DNA of 8,835 nucleotides from the NCBI GenBank assembly GCA_947244675.1, contig CAMXLV010000073.1:1-8835 (forward strand). Direction: 5' to 3'. Under the pieces are notes generated by a model. It was given only the letters and a program-made list of their open reading frames with translations, was not told where the DNA came from and did no database searches. Position numbers and translations under genes: made by a program. This DNA is from an uncultured Clostridium sp. (lineage in GTDB: Bacteria; Bacillota_A; Clostridia; TANB77; CAG-508). Below, piece by piece: positions 1 to 6,289 of this stretch; within the stretch, counting starts at the first letter, position 1, and every line of letters begins with the position of its first letter.

Positions 1-1
1 A

Positions 2-73
2 AATACAGCGTGTGTAGGATTCTTTGTATTTCATCAACCAAAAATGCCAGCAAGTTTAATTAAAAAAGATTAA
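2..73 (+). CDS. agrD: AgrD-like cyclic lactone autoinducer peptide precursor (C-terminal part, 5' end outside window)
   Basis: The first 23 codons of frame 2, up to a TAA at 71-73, encode the C-terminal end of an AgrD-type precursor. Visible marks are NTAC, whose cysteine (codon 11-13) would form the thiolactone, a hydrophobic stretch VGFFVF, and the tail HQPKMP followed by SL and KKD. This matches the family pattern Cys, hydrophobic residues, QPxxP, charged tail. In the known pathway AgrB removes the tail and cyclises the peptide, which is exported and sensed by AgrC. The processing point, and therefore the ring, cannot be fixed from this fragment. The N-terminal amphipathic leader and presumably agrB lie to the left of the window. 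The matching sensor and regulator genes follow on the opposite strand, which supports the call. Confidence 0.82.
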   Translation, partial: NTACVGFFVFHQPKMPASLIKKD

Positions 74-85
74 TAATAAAATTTA

Positions 86-124
86 CATTGGTAAAGATAG
101 GACGAAAATTTATTTTTACCAATG
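86..124. repeat. Inverted repeat / hairpin downstream of agrD
   Basis: The 10-base arm cattggtaaa (86-95) is matched perfectly by tttaccaatg (115-124). The stem can extend to 86-99 against 111-124 with one G-U pair, leaving a loop of about 11 bases. No T-run follows on the + strand, so it is not a standard intrinsic terminator for agrD. It could be an RNA-stabilising 3' hairpin or a weak minus-strand terminator element. It lies 13 bases after the agrD stop codon. Confidence 0.45.
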
Positions 125-159
125 CGGTGTAACTTAAAAGTTATATTGATACAATCCAA

Positions 160-197
160 ATAAAAAAACAGCTTTTATAAAAAAGTTGTTTTTTTAT
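160..197. terminator. Bidirectional intrinsic terminator between agrD and agrC
   Basis: A 17-bp stem (160-176 against 181-197) with a 4-base loop pairs an A-rich arm with a T-rich arm, with a single G-U pair at 171/186. The A and T tracts give a U-run at the 3' side in both directions. It ends 5 bases from the agrC stop codon and lies between two convergent genes, the expected place for a shared terminator. Confidence 0.75.
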
Positions 198-201
198 TTC
201 T

Positions 202-1552
202 TTAATAGTAATAAATTTCTAATTGCTGAGAGAAAAGTTTATCTGTTTTTGAAGTAAATAAGTTTGTATTACTATTTTTCTTTACAATTTTACGAATTTC
301 CCATAAACCTAATCCAGTATGATTTTCTTTTCCAGATACACCTTTTTCAAATATTTTTTCAAGATCTACATCTTTGTTTTGATAAGTGTTTTCGATAATA
401 ATTAGTTGTCTATTATTTTTTAGATCATCACGAAATACAATGTTAATGATTTTTTCTTCACAATCTTTACTAGCTTCAATAGCATTATCTAGTAAAATAC
501 CTAAAATTCTAGCAAATTCATAAATTTTCATACGTAATGTGTTTAAATCTAATAAAAAGGTCATATTAACTTTTATATTTTTATCTTCTGCTTCATGGTA
601 TTTGCTAGTTAATAAGTTGTAAATACCGAGGATTAGTAATAACTTCTGGATTTAATAAGTATAAGTTATTTACTTTTTGGCAATCATCTTCTAGTTGAAG
701 ATAATAATTTTTTAATCCTTCCATGTCATTTGTTCTTACATAACCACCAATCGTTGTAACGATGTTATCAAAATCATGTTTAAAGCCTCGAACATTATCA
801 TGTAAAATACGAAGAGTATTGTTGTATTCTTCAGCACTTTCTAGTTTTTTCGTTGTTAGGGTTAGTTTCATAACTTTGGACAAACTATAAAGACTAATGC
901 CATAATAGACAAGTAAAGAAATACAACTTAAAAAGGTAATGATAATTGGTAAGGTATCAATGTAGTAAAGAATAACAAAGGCTTGTAAGATAATAGTAAA
1001 GATACCAAAAGCAAAGTTAGTAAAAATAATAAATTTACTTTTCTTATCAATATCATCTAAAAAATTAATTTTTAAATTCTTGTTTTTCAATATAAAAATT
1101 GCAATAAAATCAATAGCATAAATAGTTAATAGAAATCCTACATTATAAATTGGAATACTAGATAATTGATCAGATGAAATATGAAGTATTCTAAGATAAG
1201 GATTTACTACTAATATTGAAATAATGCTAAAGATAGCAACAGAACATACAAGTGCTATTAATGATTTTAAAGGACTAATTTTAAATAATAGCAGAATAAG
1301 AATGAAAGATGAAAAATAATTTACAAATACATTAAATGGACTTGGTATTATTATACCACTTATAATTGTTATTAAAGATGAGATAATAACATATAATGAC
1401 TTATGAGTTTTTGTAGTAGAAATGTTTAATACTAATAGGGAAAAAGTCATGATAATATAAACTTCTATAAAACCTAAAGGGGAAACTAACAATTTTTTAC
1501 AAAACTCATTTGGTGTAATTAACACCGTCCAAATACTATTTAAAATTTCCAT
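202..1552 (-). CDS. agrC: AgrC-like sensor histidine kinase, interrupted by a +1 frameshift at an in-frame CGG codon
   Basis: This is a membrane receptor kinase that would sense the AgrD peptide and phosphorylate AgrA. Frame 1 (1552 to 605) encodes about six or seven hydrophobic segments within residues 28-224, then a dimerisation helix with the phospho-acceptor motif FKHDFDN (His259), and stops soon after LLNPEVITNP (residue 308). The remaining family sequence continues in the +1 frame as GIYNLLTSKYHEAE and then the GHKL ATPase domain: N box ILLDNAIEAS (Asn near 356), IENTY near 386-390 and the GLGL lid at about 413-416. Skipping one base at the CGG codon (628-626) gives 449 residues, a normal length for the family. 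The start ATG (1552) overlaps the agrA stop by 17 bases and has GGAGG inside agrA, implying translational coupling. Unshifted translation would give sensor plus His domain without ATPase. It could be a pseudogene or a sequencing error, but see the CGG pattern. Confidence 0.88.
626..628 (-). other. Putative +1 frameshift site: in-frame CGG in agrC (CCT CGG T)
   Basis: In the sense direction the reading is AAT CCT CGG TAT in frame 1. Skipping the C gives AAT CCT GGT ATT TAC, that is NPGIYNLL, which fits AgrC-type kinases at the junction between the His-containing and ATPase domains. Stop codons bound the possible shift window to roughly 651-605. The unshifted frame ends six codons after CGG at TAG. 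Confidence 0.6.
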
Positions 1553-2249
1553 AATTGTTTAAAACCTCCATAAATTCTCTTTTGTATTTTGGACCAATTT
1601 CACAAGTATGACCATCAGTAAAAGTAATAATACCAGAAACTGGTTCCACATCTTTAATTTGATTAATATTTGCAATATAAGATTTATGACATCTTATATA
1701 AGTAGCAGGTAATCTATCTTGAAACTTATTAAAAGAACTATAAGTATCATAATTACGAGAAGAAGTACAAAAAACTAACTTCATCCCATCTCTTTTAATA
1801 TAATCAATCTCAGCAGAATCAACCAAAGTATTTTTACTATCAATTTTAATATAGCTTTTACTTAGTTCATTAGCATCTTCAAATAATCTAGTAAGAGTTT
1901 CTTCTAATCTATCATAAACGATAGGTTTTGCTAGGTAATCAAAGGTTTTATATTTATAAGCAATCATGGCATATTCTAAATGTCCTGTAGTAAAAATGAT
2001 ATAAGGATTTTTCTTCCTTTTTCTAATTTCTTCTGCCAATTCAAGCCCACTTTTACTAGACTTTAAGTTGATATCTAACATTAGAACATCAGCAACATTA
2101 TGATCAATATAGTTTAAAATATCATCTGCATTGTCAGATTTGTAAACAACAGAAGCCTCATAACCATTTTTTGTGAAAAGTGTTTCTAGCATTTTTTCTA
2201 ATCTGTCTAGTAGATTTTGATTATCATCACAAATTACAAAGTTTAACAT
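1536..2249 (-). CDS. agrA: AgrA-like LytTR response regulator
   Basis: This 237-residue protein has an N-terminal CheY-like receiver (about 1-120) with acidic residues in ICDDN (Asp8, Asp9), the phospho-acceptor in VLMLDIN (Asp59), FTTGH (86-90) and the conserved Lys in LAKPI (Lys108). The C-terminal LytTR DNA-binding domain (about 133-232) includes the characteristic stretch YIRCHKSYIANI (184-195). In the known pathway AgrC phosphorylates it and it activates agr and target promoters through direct repeats. It is the first gene of a leftward operon with agrC, with a 17-base overlap. The start ATG (2249) is preceded by AAGGTGAT (complement of 2255-2262), a good Shine-Dalgarno five bases away. 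No CGG codon occurs in this gene. AgrC being out of frame beside an intact AgrA argues mildly that the system is in use. Confidence 0.9.
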   Translation of the reverse strand: MLNFVICDDNQNLLDRLEKMLETLFTKNGYEASVVYKSDNADDILNYIDHNVADVLMLDINLKSSKSGLELAEEIRKRKKNPYIIFTTGHLEYAMIAYKYKTFDYLAKPIVYDRLEETLTRLFEDANELSKSYIKIDSKNTLVDSAEIDYIKRDGMKLVFCTSSRNYDTYSSFNKFQDRLPATYIRCHKSYIANINQIKDVEPVSGIITFTDGHTCEIGPKYKREFMEVLNNYGNFK

Positions 2250-2254
2250 TATTC

Positions 2255-2262
2255 ATCACCTT
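2255..2262 (-). promoter_or_regulatory. Ribosome binding site of agrA
   Basis: The complement reads AAGGTGAT, matching the 3' end of 16S rRNA, five bases before the ATG at 2249. It supports that start codon. Confidence 0.7.
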
Positions 2263-2343
2263 TTATAAAATTAGTCTAAAAAAATATGGAAACAAGGATT
2301 GACAAAATACACCAAATTACCTTAATTTTCCAATCATAACAAC

Positions 2344-2372
2344 AATATAATCTAAAAAACTAAACTTGTCAA
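2344..2372 (-). promoter_or_regulatory. Sigma-A-type promoter of agrA-agrC
   Basis: On the minus strand TTGACA (2372-2367, perfect -35) is followed after 17 bases by TATATT (2349-2344, one mismatch to the -10 consensus). The -10 ends about 95 bases before the agrA start codon. The -35 lies inside the 11-base near-palindrome ACTTGACAAGT, which could be a regulator site, though it is short. Confidence 0.72.
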
Positions 2373-2628
2373 GTACAATTTACAAAATTATCCAGAAATG
2401 TAAAACAATTCGTATGACTAATGTTGATAAGTAAAAATGTAAATATCATAAAACAAAAATAAAAGGGATTTCTTCTTATACATAAACTTTGAAATTTTAA
2501 GAAAAGAGCTAAGAATGCGAAAAATAATAAGATAAACTCTAACTAATAATGCCAAAAGCTCAAGAAACTTTAAATATATTCTTTATGTTCTATTTTTTTT
2601 GAAATTTAATATATATGTAATAGAAAAT

Positions 2629-2635
2629 AGGAGGA
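2629..2635 (+). promoter_or_regulatory. Ribosome binding site of the deacetylase gene
   Basis: AGGAGGA lies six bases before the ATG at 2642 and fixes that start. The later ATG at 2799 in the second frame has no such site, so the downstream frames are unlikely to start independently. Confidence 0.75.
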
Positions 2636-2641
2636 ATTAAC

Positions 2642-3444
2642 ATGAAAAATATAAAATATGGAGTTATTGTAATTTTGATAATTGCGATATTTTCTTTGAG
2701 TGTTTTAGCAATGAATGAAAAAGAAGAAAATGTAGTAACAAATGCTTTGGCAGTAAAGAATGAAAAAATAGGATGGGGGATAAAAAGGAATAGTAATCAT
2801 GAACAGCCAGATTGCCGGAAGCAAAAATCAAAAAGTGTTAGAAGAAAATCAGGGAATTTGTTTGGGAAATAAGGAGAAAAAAACAATCTATCTAACTTTT
2901 GACGAAGGATATGAAGCTGGATATACAGAAGAATTACTAAATATTTTAAAAGAAAATGAGGTAAAGGCTACTTTTTTTCTTACAGCACATTACGTGAATA
3001 CAAAACCGGAATTGGTAAAACAAATGATTGAGCAAGGACATATAGTAGGTAATCATACAGTTAATCATAAAAGTATGCCAGAATTAGAAGAAGAGAAATT
3101 GAAAACAGAAGTAATGGATTTACATCAGACAATAAAAGAAAAATTTCGGATATGAAATGAAATACATAAGACCACCCAAAGGAGAATTTAGTGAAAAAAC
3201 ATTACAACTAACCAATCAATTAGGTTATACAACTGTTATGTGGTCATTTGCTTATGAGGACTGGAATGAAGATAAACAGCCAGAGGAGGAAGCATCCAAA
3301 AAGAAAATTTTGGACAATTTGCACAATGGAGAAATCATGTTATTACATGGAAATTCTAAAACAAATACTAATATTTTAGATAGTGTAATCAAGGAAGCTA
3401 AAAATAAGGGATATGAATTCAAACCACTAACTGAATTTGAATAA
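2642..3444 (+). CDS. pdaA: PdaA-type polysaccharide deacetylase, read across two +1 frameshifts
   Basis: This is a NodB-fold carbohydrate esterase. In spore formers PdaA removes acetyl groups from muramic acid to make the muramic delta-lactam of the cortex. Three frames join into one 266-residue protein. Frame A (2642-2815) has a signal peptide or anchor (about 6-23, ending SVLA) and IGWGIKRNSNHEQPD. Frame B (2817-3146) has the catalytic YLTFDEGYEAGY, then ATFFLTAHYV and the metal-binding GNHTVNH. Frame C (3148-3441) has GYEMKYIRPPKGEFS, TVMWSFAYEDW and MLLHGNS. All catalytic motifs are kept, and each break is a single extra base at an in-frame CGG, which does not look like decay. The neighbours yqfC and yqfD are also sporulation genes. 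A palindromic element begins two bases after the stop codon. Without shifting, only the signal peptide and about 53 further residues would be made. A pseudogene is the main alternative. Confidence 0.85.
2816..2818 (+). other. Putative +1 frameshift site 1 in the deacetylase gene (TGC CGG A)
   Basis: Frame A reads CCA GAT TGC CGG AAG. Skipping the C of CGG gives CCA GAT TGC GGA AGC AAA AAT, that is PDCGSKN, which continues the family sequence into the catalytic domain. A stop at 2781-2783 in frame B and the frame A stop at 2870-2872 bound the shift window, and the match to the family narrows it to about 2812-2820. Confidence 0.6.
3147..3149 (+). other. Putative +1 frameshift site 2 in the deacetylase gene (TTT CGG A)
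   Basis: Frame B reads AAA TTT CGG ATA TGA, with a stop two codons after CGG. Skipping the C gives AAA TTT GGA TAT GAA ATG AAA TAC, that is KFGYEMKY, leading directly into the IRPPKGEFS motif. TTT before C would also allow the P-site tRNA(Phe) to slip onto TTC. Confidence 0.62.
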
Positions 3445-3445
3445 A

Positions 3446-3568
3446 GGGATTGGGGGACGTTCTTTAAATCCCTCCTAGGAGGGAATAAGGGACAGTCTTT
3501 AAAGAAAAAAACAAAAGGGTGTCCCCAGATCCCCGTTAGGAGGGATTTAAAGAACGTCCCCCAATCCC
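3446..3568. repeat. 123-bp nested palindromic element (MITE- or REP-like)
   Basis: Two perfect 31-base arms (3446-3476 and 3538-3568) are inverted copies of each other and bracket 61 bases. Each arm runs from GGGATTGGGGGACG into a TTTAAA core and then CCCTCCT. Inside lie a 14-base perfect palindrome, ccctcctaggaggg (3470-3483), and a smaller stem gggaca/tgtccc (3489-3494 and 3520-3525). The G/C runs contrast sharply with the A/T-rich surroundings. It starts two bases after the deacetylase stop and ends just before the yqfC ribosome binding site. This looks like a non-autonomous repeat dispersed in the genome. As RNA it could form a strong hairpin that terminates transcription or protects an mRNA end. 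Confidence 0.8.
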
Positions 3569-3581
3569 AGATGGAGGTAAA

Positions 3582-3860
3582 ATGAAAAGGAAAGGTTATC
3601 ATAAATGGGATAGGATGTTGGAAATGCCTAAGGAAATTTGCTCAGATGTTCCTAAAATGATTGTAACAGGATTTGATGAAATGATTCTTGAGAATTTTAA
3701 GGGGATTTTAGAGTATGAGGAATTTTTTGTTAGGATTAGTACACATATTGGAATTGTAAATATTAATGGGTTTAATTTGAATCTTGAGAATATGACAAAT
3801 GATGATATTAAAGTGACAGGGAAAATTGAGAGCATTGAAATGGAAAGAACGATAGAATGA
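3582..3860 (+). CDS. yqfC: YqfC, YabP/YqfC-family sporulation protein
   Basis: This 92-residue protein belongs to the small YabP/YqfC family found in endospore formers, where it is expressed in the mother cell and has no defined biochemical role. The N-terminus is basic (MKRKGYHKWDRML). The typical beta-rich part follows: MIVTGFDEMILENFKGILEYEE, then ISTHIGIVNINGFNLNLENM and DDIKVTGKIESIE. Length is normal for the family. GGAGG at 3573-3577 precedes the ATG by four bases and lies just after the palindromic element. yqfD follows 18 bases after the stop, the conserved order in spore formers, which makes the identification secure. Confidence 0.9.
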   Translation: MKRKGYHKWDRMLEMPKEICSDVPKMIVTGFDEMILENFKGILEYEEFFVRISTHIGIVNINGFNLNLENMTNDDIKVTGKIESIEMERTIE

Positions 3861-3878
3861 AAGGACTTAAGGTAAAGG

Positions 3879-5063
3879 ATGATAATAAAAATATTATTTG
3901 GTTATGTGATAGGATATTTAGGGGTTACGATAGAAGGGTACTATATTGAAAGATTTATTAATATGTGTCGTAGCAATAAGATTACGATTTGGCATTTAAA
4001 AAGAAAAAAAGATGTAGTATTGGATTTTAGAATAGGTGTTCATGACTTTAGAAAGATTTGCCAAATAGCAAAAAAGACAAAATGTAAGATAAAGATAAAC
4101 ACGAAAAGAGGAATTCCTTTTTTATTGCATCGTTATAAAAAAAGAAAGATTTTTTTTGCTTTATTATTAGTCATGTTCTTTTTAACAATGGTATCTTCTC
4201 ACTTTATATGGAATGTGGAGATTAAAGAAGAAGATGGAAAAATATTAGAAAACTTAGAAGAAGATATAAAAGAAGCAGGATTAAGAACAGGAGAATGGAA
4301 GGCTAAAATAGATACAAAAGAAATGATTAACCAAATTAGATTAAAAAGAAAAGATATTGCATGGATGGGAATTGAATTAAAAGGAACAAATGCTATTGTA
4401 AAAGTAGTAAAGGCTGATGAAAAACCAGATATGATACAAGAGGATGAATATTGTAGTATAGTTGCTGATAAAATAGGAATAATTACTAAAATAAATGCCC
4501 AAGCAGGGAGTGCTAATGTTAAAGTAGGAGATACTGTAAATATAGGAGATACTTTAATTAATGGCTGGATGGAAGGAAAATATACAGGAATTCGTTATGT
4601 ACATGCTAAAGGAGAAATACAAGCAAAAGTATGGCACACCAAATACAAAAATATCCCCTATGAGCTTACGCAAAGAGAAGAAACAGGAAATGTTCAAAAT
4701 CAATATGCCATAAAATTTAATAATTTTAAAATAAATTTACCAAAAAAGCTTTCAAAATTTAAAATTTATGATACAATAGAAACGGAAAACAAAATGAAAT
4801 TATTTTCAGACTTTTATCTACCAATTTCAATTGTAAAAACAACCTATCAAGAAGTAGAAGAAAAACAAAAAAAATATGAAATAGAAGAAGCAAAAAACAT
4901 AGGGATACAAGAACTACAGGAAGAATTGGAAAAAGAAATTGAAGACAAAGAATCAATTGTAGGCACAAATATTAATACTTATGAAAAAGAAGGAAGTATT
5001 GATGTTTATGTTACATATGAAGTTCTAGAAAATATAGGGACGAATGAAAAAATTGTATTTTAG
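3879..5063 (+). CDS. yqfD: YqfD, sporulation protein
   Basis: This 394-residue protein matches the YqfD family of endospore formers, a mother-cell sporulation membrane protein of unknown mechanism. The cytosolic N-terminal part (1-90) includes GYVIGYLGVTIEGYYIERFIN. One clear membrane segment lies at about 91-110 (IFFALLLVMFFLTMVSSHFI), followed by WNVEI, the usual point after the membrane. A large C-terminal domain has the IDTKEMINQIRLKRKDIAWMGIELKGT pattern, a segment VKVGDTVNIGDTLINGW recalling small beta-barrel domains, and a Lys/Glu-rich helical section near 325-360. Three arginines are encoded by CGT (3969, 4131, 4593) and none by CGG. The ribosome binding site before 3879 is weak (AAGG runs). 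Confidence 0.9.
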   Translation: MIIKILFGYVIGYLGVTIEGYYIERFINMCRSNKITIWHLKRKKDVVLDFRIGVHDFRKICQIAKKTKCKIKINTKRGIPFLLHRYKKRKIFFALLLVMFFLTMVSSHFIWNVEIKEEDGKILENLEEDIKEAGLRTGEWKAKIDTKEMINQIRLKRKDIAWMGIELKGTNAIVKVVKADEKPDMIQEDEYCSIVADKIGIITKINAQAGSANVKVGDTVNIGDTLINGWMEGKYTGIRYVHAKGEIQAKVWHTKYKNIPYELTQREETGNVQNQYAIKFNNFKINLPKKLSKFKIYDTIETENKMKLFSDFYLPISIVKTTYQEVEEKQKKYEIEEAKNIGIQELQEELEKEIEDKESIVGTNINTYEKEGSIDVYVTYEVLENIGTNEKIVF

Positions 5064-5081
5064 GAAGGAATGGAGTTTTAA

Positions 5082-6287
5082 ATGGAAGAAAGAAGCCTTA
5101 GAATAACTGGTACAGACAAAACATTTTTTAACAAAATAACCACAACATTAACAAGAATTTTAATACCAACTAAAATAGGAATTAATGGAATGTTAATTTC
5201 TATGAAAAGAAACAGTGTAATAAAAGCTTTTGAAAATTACATACAAGATAGCCAAAACTATGACAAGGAAGAGTGTGAAAAAAAATATGATACAGCATAT
5301 GAAACATACTTAGGGGCACTTGACAAATATGTAATGGATTCAATCTATAAAAAAGTAAAAAACAATACTGCTTCTGAATTTGAAAAAAATGCATTATCAA
5401 AATATTATGAAGTAACAAGTTTAAAAGAAAGTGAATACATTGAGTACAAATACAGAAAACAAAAATACTTATTAGAATTAGATTATCAAGGAATAAGGGC
5501 AGAAAATAAAGAAAAATTAGTAGAAAAATACAACCAATTTTATATTGCTAAAATGGATTCTCTCTATAAAGCAATCTTAAAAAATTATTCCATTAAAGTA
5601 GCAGATAATACAAGTAATTATGATGCTTCTAAAGAATGGATCTATACAAAAATCTTTTATACATTAGAAGAATACATTCAAAATATCTTATCATTAAAAA
5701 TAGAAGAAGGAAACAATGAAGAAATCAAAGATGTTGTATCTGAGTATGAAAAATATCAATCATATGAAGTAGGAAAATTAGATACAAGAGACAACATTGA
5801 AAAAAATATGGTATTATTAGGAATTAGTAGAAAATTATTTACACATAGTTTACCATTAATTGTGGCAGAGCAATGTTATGAAAAATTACTAAAAGATGCT
5901 AGAATTTTAGTACAAGATACCAAAATGGCAGCAAGAAGAGAAAGAGCATATTCAATGCTAATTAATCTAATAGAAGATTATAATATCAAATTATTATCAA
6001 CCAAGGTATATTGGGATACACAAAAAGCAAAAGATGAGTACAAAATATTCTGGAATCGCTATAAAGAAATTGCAAAACTAAAAGAAACAGATTTTATTGA
6101 ATATGTAAAACAAAAAGAAATACTATTTATCAAAGATGATATGAAAAAACTTCAAGAAACCAAAACAGACTATTCTAAAATTACAACTTATTATAAAAGA
6201 AAATTAGTAGATTATGGTGTTATGAAACAAATAAAAAATACCTTTAAATCAAAAGGAAAATACATAAAAAGCAAGGAAGCTGCATAA
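5082..6287 (+). CDS. Uncharacterised 401-residue helical protein
   Basis: I do not recognise this protein. It is rich in Lys, Glu, Tyr and Ile and looks almost wholly alpha-helical, with long charged helices. There is no signal peptide, clear membrane segment, cysteine pair or nucleotide-binding loop. The N-terminus (ITGTDKTFFNKITTTLTRILIPTKIGINGMLISMKRN) is the most distinctive part and includes a moderately hydrophobic stretch at about 26-41 that could contact a membrane. It starts 18 bases after yqfD with AAGGA upstream, and its stop is two bases before ybeY, so it is co-transcribed and probably translationally linked. In many Firmicutes phoH and sometimes yqfF lie between yqfD and ybeY; neither is here, and this protein has no PhoH-like ATPase motif. 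One arginine uses CGC (6057). Confidence 0.75.
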   Translation: MEERSLRITGTDKTFFNKITTTLTRILIPTKIGINGMLISMKRNSVIKAFENYIQDSQNYDKEECEKKYDTAYETYLGALDKYVMDSIYKKVKNNTASEFEKNALSKYYEVTSLKESEYIEYKYRKQKYLLELDYQGIRAENKEKLVEKYNQFYIAKMDSLYKAILKNYSIKVADNTSNYDASKEWIYTKIFYTLEEYIQNILSLKIEEGNNEEIKDVVSEYEKYQSYEVGKLDTRDNIEKNMVLLGISRKLFTHSLPLIVAEQCYEKLLKDARILVQDTKMAARRERAYSMLINLIEDYNIKLLSTKVYWDTQKAKDEYKIFWNRYKEIAKLKETDFIEYVKQKEILFIKDDMKKLQETKTDYSKITTYYKRKLVDYGVMKQIKNTFKSKGKYIKSKEAA

Positions 6288-6289
6288 AA

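Larger units (their letters stand above)
2250..2641. other. Divergent intergenic region (392 bp) between agrA and the deacetylase gene
   Basis: This region is very A/T rich and holds the agrA promoter and ribosome binding site on the left and the deacetylase ribosome binding site on the right. No convincing ORF, RNA gene or terminator is visible. No clear sigma-G or sigma-E promoter for the deacetylase could be assigned, although one is expected if it is sporulation-controlled. A weak TTGAAA at 2599-2604 close to the gene has no good -10 partner. Confidence 0.5.

Noticed and set aside
2299..2327. TTGACA on the + strand as a promoter toward the deacetylase gene
   Set aside because: At 17-base spacing the -10 position reads TTAATT, a poor match. 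It is more than 300 bases from the gene and lies inside the agrA 5' leader.
2396..2443. Two copies of aaatgtaaa (2396 and 2435) as possible LytTR/AgrA direct repeats
   Set aside because: The spacing (39 bases start to start) does not fit the roughly 21-22 base periodicity of AgrA-type sites, and the motif is easily met by chance in such A/T-rich DNA.
626..3149. Three independent sequencing or assembly errors explaining the frameshifts
   Set aside because: It cannot be excluded without reads. However, errors would not be expected to fall every time as a C before an in-frame GGN to make CGG. None of the breaks lies in a long homopolymer, and many other GGA/GGT codons in the window are unaffected.
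2799..3155. Independent translation of the deacetylase catalytic frame from ATG 2799
   Set aside because: There is no ribosome binding site upstream, it would lack the signal peptide, and it would still stop before the RPPKG motif.
3252..3602. Minus-strand ORF opposite the deacetylase 3' end and the palindrome
   Set aside because: It is antisense to a recognisable coding region and runs through the palindromic element. The protein has no family features and no ribosome binding site was noted.
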